The notes beneath the pieces were generated by a model. The model made no database searches, had not been told where the DNA came from, and saw only the letters and a list, made by a program, of their open reading frames with translations. A stretch of DNA of 33,958 nucleotides from Bacillota bacterium (GTDB lineage: Bacteria; Bacillota; Negativicutes; Sporomusales; Sporomusaceae): NCBI GenBank assembly GCA_023443285.1, contig JAEZVB010000102.1, positions 1 to 33,958 on the forward strand, given 5' to 3'. The translations under genes were made by a program, and so were the position numbers. Of this stretch, positions 16,618-23,884 are shown in pieces. Each line of letters starts with the position of its first letter. Position 1 is the first letter of the stretch.

Positions 16618-16715
16618 TGGTGTTATCACACACGCAATCTAATTTTGCTACTGTGCCTTATTGGTGACGGCAAAAGATGCGGGTTGCGGCGGTAAATTAA
16701 CAGGAGGTGTATTTT
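16618..16715 (+). promoter_or_regulatory. Structured 5' leader of rpsB, possible S2 autoregulatory RNA
   Basis: Two nested stems can form: CGCAATC (16633-16639) with GGTTGCG (16682-16688, one G-U pair), and inside it TTTTGC (16643-16648) with GCAAAA (16670-16675), with a weaker inner GCC/GGT hairpin. The outer stem ends about 13 bases before the rpsB ribosome-binding site. Many r-protein operons are autoregulated through leader RNA, so this may bind S2; that is inference. Confidence 0.4.
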
Positions 16716-17414
16716 ATGTCAGTTATTTCGATGAAGCAACTTTTGGAAGCCGGTGTTCATTTTGGTCACCAGACCAGGAGATGGAATCCCAAAATGGCTC
16801 CGTACATATTTACGGAGCGTAATGGTATCTACATTATTGACCTGCAAAAAACAGTAAAAAAGGTGGAAGAAGCGTATAATTTTGTACGTGATTTAGCTGC
16901 CCAAGGACAAACCATGTTGTTTGTAGGTACTAAAAAGCAGGCTCAAGAAGCAGTGAAAGACGAAGCTATCAGATGTGACATGTTCTATGTTAACGAAAGA
17001 TGGCTCGGCGGTATGCTGACTAACTTCCAAACTATCCAAAAACGTATCAACAGATTGCGCGAACTGGAAGATATGGAAGCCAAAGGTATGTTTGATGTAT
17101 TGCCTAAAAAAGAAGTTATTACTTTGCGCCATGAAATGGAACGGTTACAAAAATTTCTTGGTGGTATTAAAAATATGCACAAACTGCCAGGTGCGCTCTT
17201 TATCATTGATCCGCGTAAAGAACGTATTGCAGTGGCCGAAGCTCGTAATTTAGGTATTCCTATCGTTGGTATTGTTGACACCAACTGTGACCCAGATGAA
17301 ATTGATTATGTTATTCCAGGCAATGACGATGCTATTCGTGCTGTTAAGCTACTTACTGCAAAAGTTGCTGATGCTGTTATGGAAGGTCGCCAAGGCGAAC
17401 AAATGGCAGAGTAA
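16716..17414 (+). CDS. rpsB: 30S ribosomal protein S2
   Basis: 232 residues. The S2 signature is clear: MKQLLEAGVHFGHQTRRWNP near the N-terminus, FVGTKKQAQEAV, NERWLGGMLTNFQTI, and GALFIIDPRKERIAVAEA with IPIVGIVDTNCDP later. S2 is a late-assembling small-subunit protein at the platform/head junction that also docks S1. ATG 16716 is chosen because AGGAGGTG (16702-16709) stands 6 bases upstream; the earlier in-frame GTG 16707 lies inside that site. It is expressed from the promoter at 16583-16611 and followed by tsf across a long inverted repeat. Confidence 0.98.
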   Translation: MSVISMKQLLEAGVHFGHQTRRWNPKMAPYIFTERNGIYIIDLQKTVKKVEEAYNFVRDLAAQGQTMLFVGTKKQAQEAVKDEAIRCDMFYVNERWLGGMLTNFQTIQKRINRLRELEDMEAKGMFDVLPKKEVITLRHEMERLQKFLGGIKNMHKLPGALFIIDPRKERIAVAEARNLGIPIVGIVDTNCDPDEIDYVIPGNDDAIRAVKLLTAKVADAVMEGRQGEQMAE

Positions 17415-17472
17415 ACTATTATGTGGACATTAAAGGTAAGGGGCTTATTGTTCTCTTACCTTTAATAATAGT
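17415..17472 (+). repeat. Long inverted repeat in the rpsB-tsf interval
   Basis: ATTAAAGGTAAG (17429-17440) is the exact reverse complement of CTTACCTTTAAT (17455-17466), with a 14-base loop. The outer pair ACTATTAT (17415-17422) and ATAATAGT (17465-17472) can extend the stem beyond a one-sided bulge. There is no T run, and the tsf ribosome-binding site follows immediately. An RNA processing, stability or expression-balancing element between the two genes is more likely than a terminator. Confidence 0.55.
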
Positions 17473-17486
17473 TAGGAGGATTTTAA

Positions 17487-18134
17487 ATGATAACTGCTGG
17501 AATGGTTAAAGAATTGCGGGAACGTACCGGTGCTGGTATGATGGACTGCAAAAATGCTTTGAACGAAACAAATGGTGATATGGAAAAAGCTGTTGATTTT
17601 TTACGTGAAAAAGGATTGGCTGCTGCTGCGAAAAAAGCTAGCCGTATAGCTTCTGAGGGTCTTGTCGAAGCTTACATACATGGTGCAGGGCGTATTGGTG
17701 TTCTGCTTGAAGTAAACTGTGAAACTGATTTTGTTGCAAAAACCGATGATTTTAAATCATTAGTCAAAGATATAGCGATGCAAATTGCCGCTGCTAATCC
17801 TAGTTATGTTTCTCGTGAAGAAGTATCTGAAGAGGTACTCAATCACGAGAGAGAAATTCTGCGGGCACAGGCTCTTAATGAAGGTAAGCCGGCTAATATT
17901 GTTGAGAAGATGATCGAAGGCCGCATGAAAAAGTTTTATCAGGAAGCTTGTTTATTAGAACAAGCATTTATCAAAGATCCTGATAAAACAATTACACAAT
18001 TAATTACCGAACGCGTGGCTAAAATTGGTGAAAACATTTCGGTTCGTCGTTTTACCAGATATCAGTTAGGCGAAGGTCTTGAAAAGCGGTCTAATGATTT
18101 TGCCGCTGAAGTAATGGCAGCTGTCAATAAATAA
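17487..18134 (+). CDS. tsf: Translation elongation factor Ts
   Basis: EF-Ts exchanges GDP for GTP on EF-Tu. The N-terminal UBA-like domain has VKELRERTGAGMMDCKNAL, then DMEKAVDFLREKGLAAAAKK; the core has VNCETDFVAKTDDFK, which contacts EF-Tu. 215 residues is shorter than the roughly 290 of Bacillus or E. coli and closer to the compact Thermus type: the core is reduced to about one subdomain. The stop is clean and the C-terminal motif is complete, so this is a natural short form rather than a truncation. ATG 17487 follows TTAGGAGGATTTTAA. Confidence 0.96.
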   Translation: MITAGMVKELRERTGAGMMDCKNALNETNGDMEKAVDFLREKGLAAAAKKASRIASEGLVEAYIHGAGRIGVLLEVNCETDFVAKTDDFKSLVKDIAMQIAAANPSYVSREEVSEEVLNHEREILRAQALNEGKPANIVEKMIEGRMKKFYQEACLLEQAFIKDPDKTITQLITERVAKIGENISVRRFTRYQLGEGLEKRSNDFAAEVMAAVNK

Positions 18135-18159
18135 GAGAACACTTGGTGTTCTCTTTTTT
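18134..18159 (+). terminator. Intrinsic terminator after tsf
   Basis: AGAGAACAC (18134-18142) pairs with GTGTTCTCT (18146-18154) around a 3-base loop, followed by five T. The hairpin starts at the last base of the tsf stop codon. It separates rpsB-tsf from pyrH. Confidence 0.88.
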
Positions 18160-18232
18160 CTGAAAAATGTTTTGTGAAATAAAGGATTTATTCGCTATTT
18201 GTAGAAATATAATCTAAAAGGAGGTCTCCCGA

Positions 18233-18961
18233 TTGGTCGCTGGTAAGTATAAGCGCGTTGTCTTAAAATTAAGTGGTGAAGCTTTGGCTGGTAACAAGGG
18301 CTATGGTATAGACCCGCTTGTTGTTGATGCTATTGCCAAAGAAATAAAGGAAATAAAATCCCATGACTTGGATGTGGCTATTGTTGTTGGTGGTGGGAAT
18401 ATCTGGCGTGGTCTTGCAGGAAGCGCGAAAGGAATGGATCGTGCTACTGCCGACTACATGGGGATGCTGGCAACTGTTATGAATGCACTTGCCTTGCAAG
18501 ATGCACTAGAACATTGTGACGTTGATTCTAGAGTACAAACTGCTATTAATATGCAACAAGTTGCTGAGCCATATATCCGTCGCCGGGCTATACGCCATAT
18601 GGAAAAGGGACGCGTAGTTATTTTTGCTGCTGGCACGGGGAATCCTTATTTTTCAACAGATACAACAGCTGCATTACGGGCAGCTGAAATTGAAGCGGAT
18701 GCAATTTTAATGGCTAAAAAGAATACGGATGGTGTCTATGATTCTGACCCACGTCATAATCCAGATGCTAAAAAGTTCAAAGAGCTTGAATATATTGAAG
18801 TTTTACAGCGTGGCTTAGGAGTTATGGATTCTACAGCTACTTCACTGTGTATGGATAATAAAATTCCAATTGTAGTATTTAGTATCGATGAGCCAGGCAA
18901 TATTTTGAAGGCAGCGCTAGGCAATGATATAGGAACTATTGTTGGGGGAGAAAAGAAATGA
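18233..18961 (+). CDS. pyrH: Uridylate kinase (UMP kinase)
   Basis: Hexameric bacterial UMP kinase of the amino-acid-kinase fold, 242 residues; UMP + ATP gives UDP + ADP in pyrimidine synthesis. Motifs: RVVLKLSGEALAG (phosphate-binding Lys), VVGGGNIWRG, DRATADYMGMLATVMNALAL, FAAGTGNPYFSTDTTAALRA and KKNTDGVYDSDP. The start is TTG 18233 with an excellent AAAAGGAGGT. A TATAAT at 18208-18213 may be a -10, but no fitting -35 exists, so how pyrH is transcribed past the tsf terminator is uncertain. The stop overlaps frr as ATGA. Confidence 0.97.
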   Translation: MVAGKYKRVVLKLSGEALAGNKGYGIDPLVVDAIAKEIKEIKSHDLDVAIVVGGGNIWRGLAGSAKGMDRATADYMGMLATVMNALALQDALEHCDVDSRVQTAINMQQVAEPYIRRRAIRHMEKGRVVIFAAGTGNPYFSTDTTAALRAAEIEADAILMAKKNTDGVYDSDPRHNPDAKKFKELEYIEVLQRGLGVMDSTATSLCMDNKIPIVVFSIDEPGNILKAALGNDIGTIVGGEKK

Positions 18962-19518
18962 CAATTAAGGAAATTCATTCTGCCCATGAGGACAAAATGA
19001 AGAAGGCTTTGGAAGTTCTCAGGAGAGAGTATGGTAGTTTGCGTGCAGGCAGGGCGACTCCCTCTCTGCTAGACAAGGTTATGGTCGATTATTATGGTTC
19101 ACCGACACCTGTTAACCAAGTAGCCAATGTTTCAGTTCCAGAACCAAGAATGATTGTCATTCAGCCATGGGAAAAGCCAATGCTTAATGCCATTGATAAG
19201 GCCATTCAGAAATCGGATTTAGGCTTGATGCCTAATAGTGATGGTATTGTCATAAGGCTGACTATTCCACAACTTACCCAAGAACGCCGAGCAGAAATCG
19301 TTAAGGTTATACATAAAAAGGCTGAAGAATGCAGAGTGGCTATCCGTAATCTTAGACGCGATGCTAATGAGTCAATCAAAAAGGTTGAAAAAGATAAGAC
19401 GGTTTCTGAAGATGAAGCAAAAAAAGCGCAAGATGATATTCAAAAATTAACAGATAAATATATAAAAGAAATAGATCAGATTATGGCTGGAAAAGAAAAG
19501 GAAATAATGGAAGTATAA
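18958..19518 (+). CDS. frr: Ribosome recycling factor
   Basis: 186 residues, the standard RRF size. It works with EF-G to split post-termination ribosomes. Motifs: ALEVLRREYGSLRAGRATPSL in the first helix, VDYYGSPTPVNQVANVSVPE in domain II, LTIPQLTQERRAEIVK, and the last long helix ending near EKEI. It overlaps pyrH by four bases (ATGA), the classic coupled arrangement. It ends one base before the 67-codon gene. Confidence 0.97.
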   Translation: MTIKEIHSAHEDKMKKALEVLRREYGSLRAGRATPSLLDKVMVDYYGSPTPVNQVANVSVPEPRMIVIQPWEKPMLNAIDKAIQKSDLGLMPNSDGIVIRLTIPQLTQERRAEIVKVIHKKAEECRVAIRNLRRDANESIKKVEKDKTVSEDEAKKAQDDIQKLTDKYIKEIDQIMAGKEKEIMEV

Positions 19519-19519
19519 T

Positions 19520-19723
19520 ATGCTTGATACAGTAGCACAGCCGTTGACAGAGGTTATCTCCAAATTGGAACATGACAATTGCAAATATAATATTACTATT
19601 ACTAAGCCTTCCCGCAACATGTTTCAACTTGAAGAGACACTATATGTTATTAGGCAGCAATTAAATGCTGATGGTATTATAAATTTAGTAGTTGCTGCTA
19701 AGATGGGAAAGGAGGTGTTTTAA
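19520..19723 (+). CDS. 67-residue protein of unknown function between frr and ferredoxin
   Basis: Not recognised. The protein is soluble with no signal or transmembrane segment. It has an N-terminal helix (VAQPLTEVISKLEHDNC), a short basic middle, then a helix (LEETLYVIRQQLNAD) and a hydrophobic strand-like end (IINLVVAAKMG). It starts one base after the frr stop, behind GGAAG, and ends four bases before the ferredoxin start. The ferredoxin ribosome-binding site is inside its last codons. Tight packing on both sides argues for a real, coupled gene. One cysteine (C21) is present. A partner of the ferredoxin is possible, but nothing in the sequence proves it. Confidence 0.75.
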   Translation: MLDTVAQPLTEVISKLEHDNCKYNITITKPSRNMFQLEETLYVIRQQLNADGIINLVVAAKMGKEVF

Positions 19724-19726
19724 GTA

Positions 19727-19897
19727 ATGGCTTATAAAATTACAGAAGATTGTGTTGCTTGTGGTTCTTGTGCAGCTACTTGCCCAGTCAGTGCAATTCT
19801 AGAAGGTGAACCCACTTATACCATTAACGATGAGTGTGTAGAATGTGGTTCTTGTGCGGAAGTTTGCCCGACTGGTGCAATTAAAGCTCCGGAGTAA
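19727..19897 (+). CDS. 2[4Fe-4S] clostridial-type ferredoxin
   Basis: A 56-residue ferredoxin, with two CxxCxxCxxxC(P) motifs at C9-C12-C15-C19 and C37-C40-C43-C47, each ligating one [4Fe-4S] cluster. The internal duplication is obvious (CVACGSCAATCP and CVECGSCAEVCP). Length and the C-terminal TGAIKAPE are those of small electron carriers of anaerobes. ATG 19727 follows AAAGGAGGTGTTTTAAGTA, a strong site. It is carried with frr and the 67-codon gene and has its own terminator. IspG, encoded 4 kb downstream, needs low-potential electrons in many bacteria, so this could supply them; that link is inference. Confidence 0.95.
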   Translation: MAYKITEDCVACGSCAATCPVSAILEGEPTYTINDECVECGSCAEVCPTGAIKAPE

Positions 19898-19931
19898 TTT
19901 AAATCCCCCTCGTGAGAGGGGGTTTAAATTT
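19898..19931 (+). terminator. Terminator after the ferredoxin gene
   Basis: CCCCCTC (19905-19911) and GAGGGGG (19916-19922) form a GC-rich stem with a GTGA loop. Flanking TTTAAA arms extend it past one bulged T. The 3' side reads TTTAAATTT, so the T run is imperfect. Being immediately after the ferredoxin stop, it probably limits read-through into uppS. Confidence 0.7.
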
Positions 19932-20009
19932 GATATTTATTGGCTAACATTCCTGGATTTGGGGGATAATTTGGTAATAACGATGCTGCGATGTGGCGGA
20001 GGGCTTAGC

Positions 20010-20792
20010 GTGTGGAAAAAATGGTTTGGTAAAAAATCTAGTAACAACCAATATGATTATAAAGATATCGATCTAAATAGGCTTCCCAGTCATGTGGCGA
20101 TAATCATGGATGGCAATGGTAGGTGGGCTCAAAAGAAGGGGCTACCCCGTACTTTTGGTCATCGAGCTGGCGTAGAAACATTACGGGAAATTGTTATGAC
20201 ATCGTCAGAAATTGGTATTAAAGTGCTTACTGCTTATGCATTTTCTACAGAAAATTGGCGACGACCAGTTGATGAAGTTAACGTACTTATGAGCCTGCTA
20301 GCCGAGTATCTTGATAATGAGATTAATGAATTAGATGAAAACAATGTACAAATCAGATTTATCGGCAAAATTGAGGATCTTGCATCAAAACTACGGACAA
20401 AAATTGAAAAAGCTCAGACGCAAACTGCCCGCAATACTGGGTTAATTTTAAACCTGGCCGTAAACTACGGTGGACGAGCAGAGCTAACGCGTGCTGTTAA
20501 GATAATTACTGAAAAAGTAGTAAACCATGAATTAGCATTAGAAGATATCAATGAAGCAATTATTGAGGAAAACCTATATACAGCGAATCTTCCGGCACCG
20601 GATTTATTAATTAGACCTAGTGGGGATTATCGTATTAGCAACTTTTTATTATGGCAAGTTGCCTATGCTGAATTTTGGTTTACTGAGATTAATTGGCCGG
20701 ATTTTAAACCGGAAAACCTGATAGAGGCTATATGTGATTATCAGCAAAGAGAACGAAGATTTGGCGGATTAAAAAATACAAAAAAACGGTAG
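20010..20792 (+). CDS. uppS: Undecaprenyl diphosphate synthase (cis-prenyltransferase)
   Basis: It adds isopentenyl units to farnesyl diphosphate to make the C55 carrier for peptidoglycan and other wall polymers. Motifs: HVAIIMDGNGRWA with catalytic D34, FGHRAG, LTAYAFSTENWRRP, and RPSGDYRISNFLLWQ with YAEFWF after it. About 260 residues. GTG 20010 is preferred, six bases after GGCGGAGGG, giving the typical short basic N-terminus (WKKWFGKK). The frame is open further up to 19845 and offers ATG 19983, but that region overlaps the ferredoxin terminator and has a poorer site. cdsA follows after 9 bases. Confidence 0.96.
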   Translation: MWKKWFGKKSSNNQYDYKDIDLNRLPSHVAIIMDGNGRWAQKKGLPRTFGHRAGVETLREIVMTSSEIGIKVLTAYAFSTENWRRPVDEVNVLMSLLAEYLDNEINELDENNVQIRFIGKIEDLASKLRTKIEKAQTQTARNTGLILNLAVNYGGRAELTRAVKIITEKVVNHELALEDINEAIIEENLYTANLPAPDLLIRPSGDYRISNFLLWQVAYAEFWFTEINWPDFKPENLIEAICDYQQRERRFGGLKNTKKR

Positions 20793-20801
20793 GTGCCTAT
20801 A

Positions 20802-21629
20802 GTGCTTGGTACACGTATTTTGACGGCAGTTGTTGGAATTCCAATAGCAATATATATTATTAACTATGGATTTTGGTTATTTGCTGCAACTGTAATATTG
20901 TTAGCATTAATTGCTTGGCATGAGTTTTATAATATGATGCAGGCCAAAGATATTAAAATTCAATATAGCATTGGTCTTATTGGTATTATTTTATCATCAG
21001 GTTGTGCTTGGCTTGGTAATGCACAAGAATTAGTTGCAGTAATGGTATTAGTTTTACTCCTTACTATGGCGCAAACAATACTTTCTCATGAAAAATTTGG
21101 GGTTACTGAGGCGGCATTTACTATACTGGGGGCAATGTATATTAGTTTGCCGTTTGCCCATTTGTTACTGCTCCGGTTTTTAGAGCAATATGACTATATA
21201 AATACGGCACTTGGCAATCTATCTTCAGGTGCCGTGTACCTTTGGTTAGCTTTTGTTGGAACATGGGCCAGCGACACGCTGGCATATTTTGTGGGTTCAT
21301 TATTTGGGCGGCATAAGTTATGTCCGACGGTTAGTCCTGGGAAAACTATTGAAGGCGCCATCGGCGGGTTGCTTGGCAGTATTGCAGGTGTAGTTTGCTT
21401 GGGATGGTTGTGCGGATTCCCGCTACTACATATGATCGTTCTTGGTTTACTGATTGGTATTGCTGCGCCTTTTGGCGATCTTTCCGAATCAGTATTGAAA
21501 AGGTTTGCCGGCGTAAAGGATTCGGGTAATATTTTACCAGGACATGGCGGGATACTAGATCGTTTTGATGCCGTTATGTTTTCTGTACCGGTAGTTTATT
21601 ATTATATTGAAATATTTATCATTGCTTAG
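20802..21629 (+). CDS. cdsA: Phosphatidate cytidylyltransferase
   Basis: CTP + phosphatidate gives CDP-diacylglycerol, the branch point of phospholipid synthesis. A polytopic membrane protein with about eight helices. The C-terminal CDS signature is perfect: SVLKRFAGVKDSGN, then ILPGHGGILDRFD near the end. About 275 residues. GTG 20802 (TAGGTG six bases ahead, protein start VLGTRILTAVVG) looks better than GTG 20793, which directly abuts the uppS stop. It is packed with uppS and followed by dxr after 23 bases. Confidence 0.96.
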   Translation: MLGTRILTAVVGIPIAIYIINYGFWLFAATVILLALIAWHEFYNMMQAKDIKIQYSIGLIGIILSSGCAWLGNAQELVAVMVLVLLLTMAQTILSHEKFGVTEAAFTILGAMYISLPFAHLLLLRFLEQYDYINTALGNLSSGAVYLWLAFVGTWASDTLAYFVGSLFGRHKLCPTVSPGKTIEGAIGGLLGSIAGVVCLGWLCGFPLLHMIVLGLLIGIAAPFGDLSESVLKRFAGVKDSGNILPGHGGILDRFDAVMFSVPVVYYYIEIFIIA

Positions 21630-21652
21630 GAATACGATGGGAGAGCTGCTTT

Positions 21653-22813
21653 ATGAAGCATATTGCAATTTTAGGAAGTACTGGTTCGATTGGTACACAG
21701 GCTTTGGATGTTATTGCTGCTAATGCGGACAAATATAAGATAACGGCTTTAGCTGCCTATCAAAATGAGCGGTTACTAGCGAAGCAGATTGAATATTTTA
21801 AACCCACGATTGCTGTGATAATTGATAAAGCGGCGGCTGATCGACTTGTTAACATGTACCAAGGAGAAACAAAAATTTTAACTGGTGAGGAAGGGTTGCT
21901 TGAAGCAGCCACTTTCGGTCAAACTGATACTGTAGTGACATCATTAGTTGGTTTTGCCGGACTCAACCCAACAGTTGCTGCTATAAAGGCAAAAAAAAAT
22001 ATAGCGCTTGCCAATAAAGAAACATTAGTGGCTGCCGGTGAGCTTGTAATGTCATTGGCTAAAGAATATAATGTTACCATTTCTCCGGTTGACAGTGAGC
22101 ATAGTGCTATTTTTCAATGCTTGAATGGAGAAAACAAACAACAAATAAATCGGATTATTTTAACGGCATCTGGTGGACCATTTCGTGAATATTCAACAGA
22201 CAAAATGAGTAGTGTTACTATTGAAGATTGTCTTAAGCATCCTAATTGGTCTATGGGGCGAAAAATCACAGTTGATTCAGCAACCCTTGCTAATAAAGGC
22301 CTGGAAGTGATAGAAGCAAAATGGTTATTCGGTGTAGACTATGAAAGCATCGATGTTTGCGTTCACCCTCAGAGCATAATTCATTCTATGGTGGAATTTG
22401 TAGATGGTAGTGTGATGGCTCAACTGGGAATGCCGGATATGCGGATACCTATCCAATACGCTTTATCTTATCCTGAACGATTACCGTCTAAGTTTCCACG
22501 GTTAGACTTAACAACATTGTCTGCACTGACTTTTGCGAAGCCTGATACGGTAAAGTTTCCGGCACTAGAGTTAGCTTATAGTGCCGGGAAAAAAGGTGGA
22601 ACCATGCCTTGCGTTTTCAACGCAGCTAATGAAGTAGCCGTTCATGCTTTTCTAAATGGTGAAATAGGTTTCCTTGATATCGCTAAGGTAATACGTTATA
22701 CTATGGAAAAACATACCCTAATTACTGCTCCAAGTTTGGAGAATATTCATGCTGCTGATGCTTGGGCACGGTGCTCTGCACTACAAGCTGTAAATGATAT
22801 AAAATTGGGGTAA
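21653..22813 (+). CDS. dxr: 1-deoxy-D-xylulose-5-phosphate reductoisomerase
   Basis: Second step of the MEP isoprenoid pathway: DXP is rearranged and reduced with NADPH to MEP. The NADPH site GSTGSIG is at residues 8-14, the metal-binding DSEH at 147-150, and the conserved LTASGGPF, HPNWSMGRKITVDSATLANK and VHPQSIIHSMVEFVDG blocks follow. 386 residues, normal length. ATG 21653 follows GGGAGAGCTGCTTT. With ispG downstream, two MEP-pathway enzymes are in this operon, feeding uppS with prenyl precursors. Confidence 0.97.
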   Translation: MKHIAILGSTGSIGTQALDVIAANADKYKITALAAYQNERLLAKQIEYFKPTIAVIIDKAAADRLVNMYQGETKILTGEEGLLEAATFGQTDTVVTSLVGFAGLNPTVAAIKAKKNIALANKETLVAAGELVMSLAKEYNVTISPVDSEHSAIFQCLNGENKQQINRIILTASGGPFREYSTDKMSSVTIEDCLKHPNWSMGRKITVDSATLANKGLEVIEAKWLFGVDYESIDVCVHPQSIIHSMVEFVDGSVMAQLGMPDMRIPIQYALSYPERLPSKFPRLDLTTLSALTFAKPDTVKFPALELAYSAGKKGGTMPCVFNAANEVAVHAFLNGEIGFLDIAKVIRYTMEKHTLITAPSLENIHAADAWARCSALQAVNDIKLG

Positions 22814-22839
22814 CCAAGATTTGAAAGGTTGGTGGAGAT

Positions 22840-23871
22840 TTGTCTACCGTTATTGCGACTATTTTTGTTTTCGGTTTATTGATTTTATTTCACGAGCTAG
22901 GCCATTTTATCACTGCTAAAAGCGTTGGTATGCGAGTGGATGAATTTGCCATTGGGTTTGGACCTAAATTGATAAGTAAAAAAATTGGCGAGACCACCTA
23001 CTCTATTCGTATTATACCTTTAGGTGGCTTTAATAAGATTGCTGGTATGGATCCAGACGAACAACAGGATGAACGTTCCTTTAGTGCTAAGCCCATCTGG
23101 GCTAGAATGCTAGTAATTGTAGCTGGTTCGGTTATGAATTTTATATTGCCGATATTGTTGCTTTTTATTGTATTTGTAAGTGCCGGTATTGATAAACCTT
23201 CCAATCAACCAATAATAGGTAATGTTTTTCCCGATAAGCCAGCTGCGGTAGCTGGCTTGTTGCCGGGAGATAGGATAACAACTGTAAATGGGGCGCCAGT
23301 TGAATCTTGGCGACAATTTGTTACTATCATTCAGACAAGTGCAAACACCAACCTCACTATAAGCTTTTCACGTGCTGGCGAAGCTAACAAAACTGCAACA
23401 CTAACTCCTGAATATGATGAAAAAGGAAAGCGTGGAGTTATTGGCGTAATTCCGCAGATTGATAAATACCAGCCAGGAATACTGGAATCTATTAGTCTGG
23501 CTATTAAACAGACAGTTACTGTAGCGCAAGCTATGGTTGTTGGTATTGGCGAAATGATTACAGGCAAAGCAGCAGCTGATGTTGCTGGGCCTATTGGTGT
23601 GGCTCAAATGGCAGGTGAAGTTGCTCAACTGGGGATTATTCCATTGCTTCAATTTGCTGCCTTTTTGAGTATTAATTTAGGATTAATTAATCTTTTACCA
23701 GTCCCGGTATTAGATGGAGGGCATGTTGTTACATTGGCTGTTGAAGGCATCAGAGGTAAACCGCTCAGCAACAGTCAAATGCAGTTTATTCAAATGATTG
23801 GCTTAGCTCTGTTAATGTTGTTATTTGTTGTGGCAACTTTTAAAGATATATCGCGATTAAATTTGTTTTGA
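22840..23871 (+). CDS. rseP: RseP/RasP site-2 intramembrane metalloprotease
   Basis: Membrane zinc protease of the S2P family, which cuts anti-sigma factors and leftover signal peptides inside the membrane. Helix 1 carries HELGH with zinc ligands H18 and H22 and catalytic E19. A single PDZ domain spans about residues 115-190, and the distal zinc aspartate is in NLLPVPVLDGGH. 343 residues. TTG 22840 follows GGTGGAGAT. It is the Bacillus RasP position (dxr-rasP-proS), with ispG inserted before proS as in many clostridia. Confidence 0.96.
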   Translation: MSTVIATIFVFGLLILFHELGHFITAKSVGMRVDEFAIGFGPKLISKKIGETTYSIRIIPLGGFNKIAGMDPDEQQDERSFSAKPIWARMLVIVAGSVMNFILPILLLFIVFVSAGIDKPSNQPIIGNVFPDKPAAVAGLLPGDRITTVNGAPVESWRQFVTIIQTSANTNLTISFSRAGEANKTATLTPEYDEKGKRGVIGVIPQIDKYQPGILESISLAIKQTVTVAQAMVVGIGEMITGKAAADVAGPIGVAQMAGEVAQLGIIPLLQFAAFLSINLGLINLLPVPVLDGGHVVTLAVEGIRGKPLSNSQMQFIQMIGLALLMLLFVVATFKDISRLNLF

Positions 23872-23884
23872 GCTGGTGATATGT

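Noticed and set aside
16523..16715. A small gene or tRNA in the gap before rpsB
   Set aside because: No open frame with a ribosome-binding site and no cloverleaf were found; the gap is accounted for by a palindrome, a promoter and a leader.
18185..18213. Possible pyrH promoter with TATAAT at 18208
   Set aside because: The hexamer 17 bases upstream (GATTTA) bears almost no likeness to TTGACA, so I do not list it as a promoter, although some start site after the tsf terminator would be expected.
19845..20009. Longer uppS start overlapping the ferredoxin gene
   Set aside because: The frame is open, but it would overlap the ferredoxin and its terminator and add 55 residues not typical of the family; GTG 20010 has the better ribosome-binding site.
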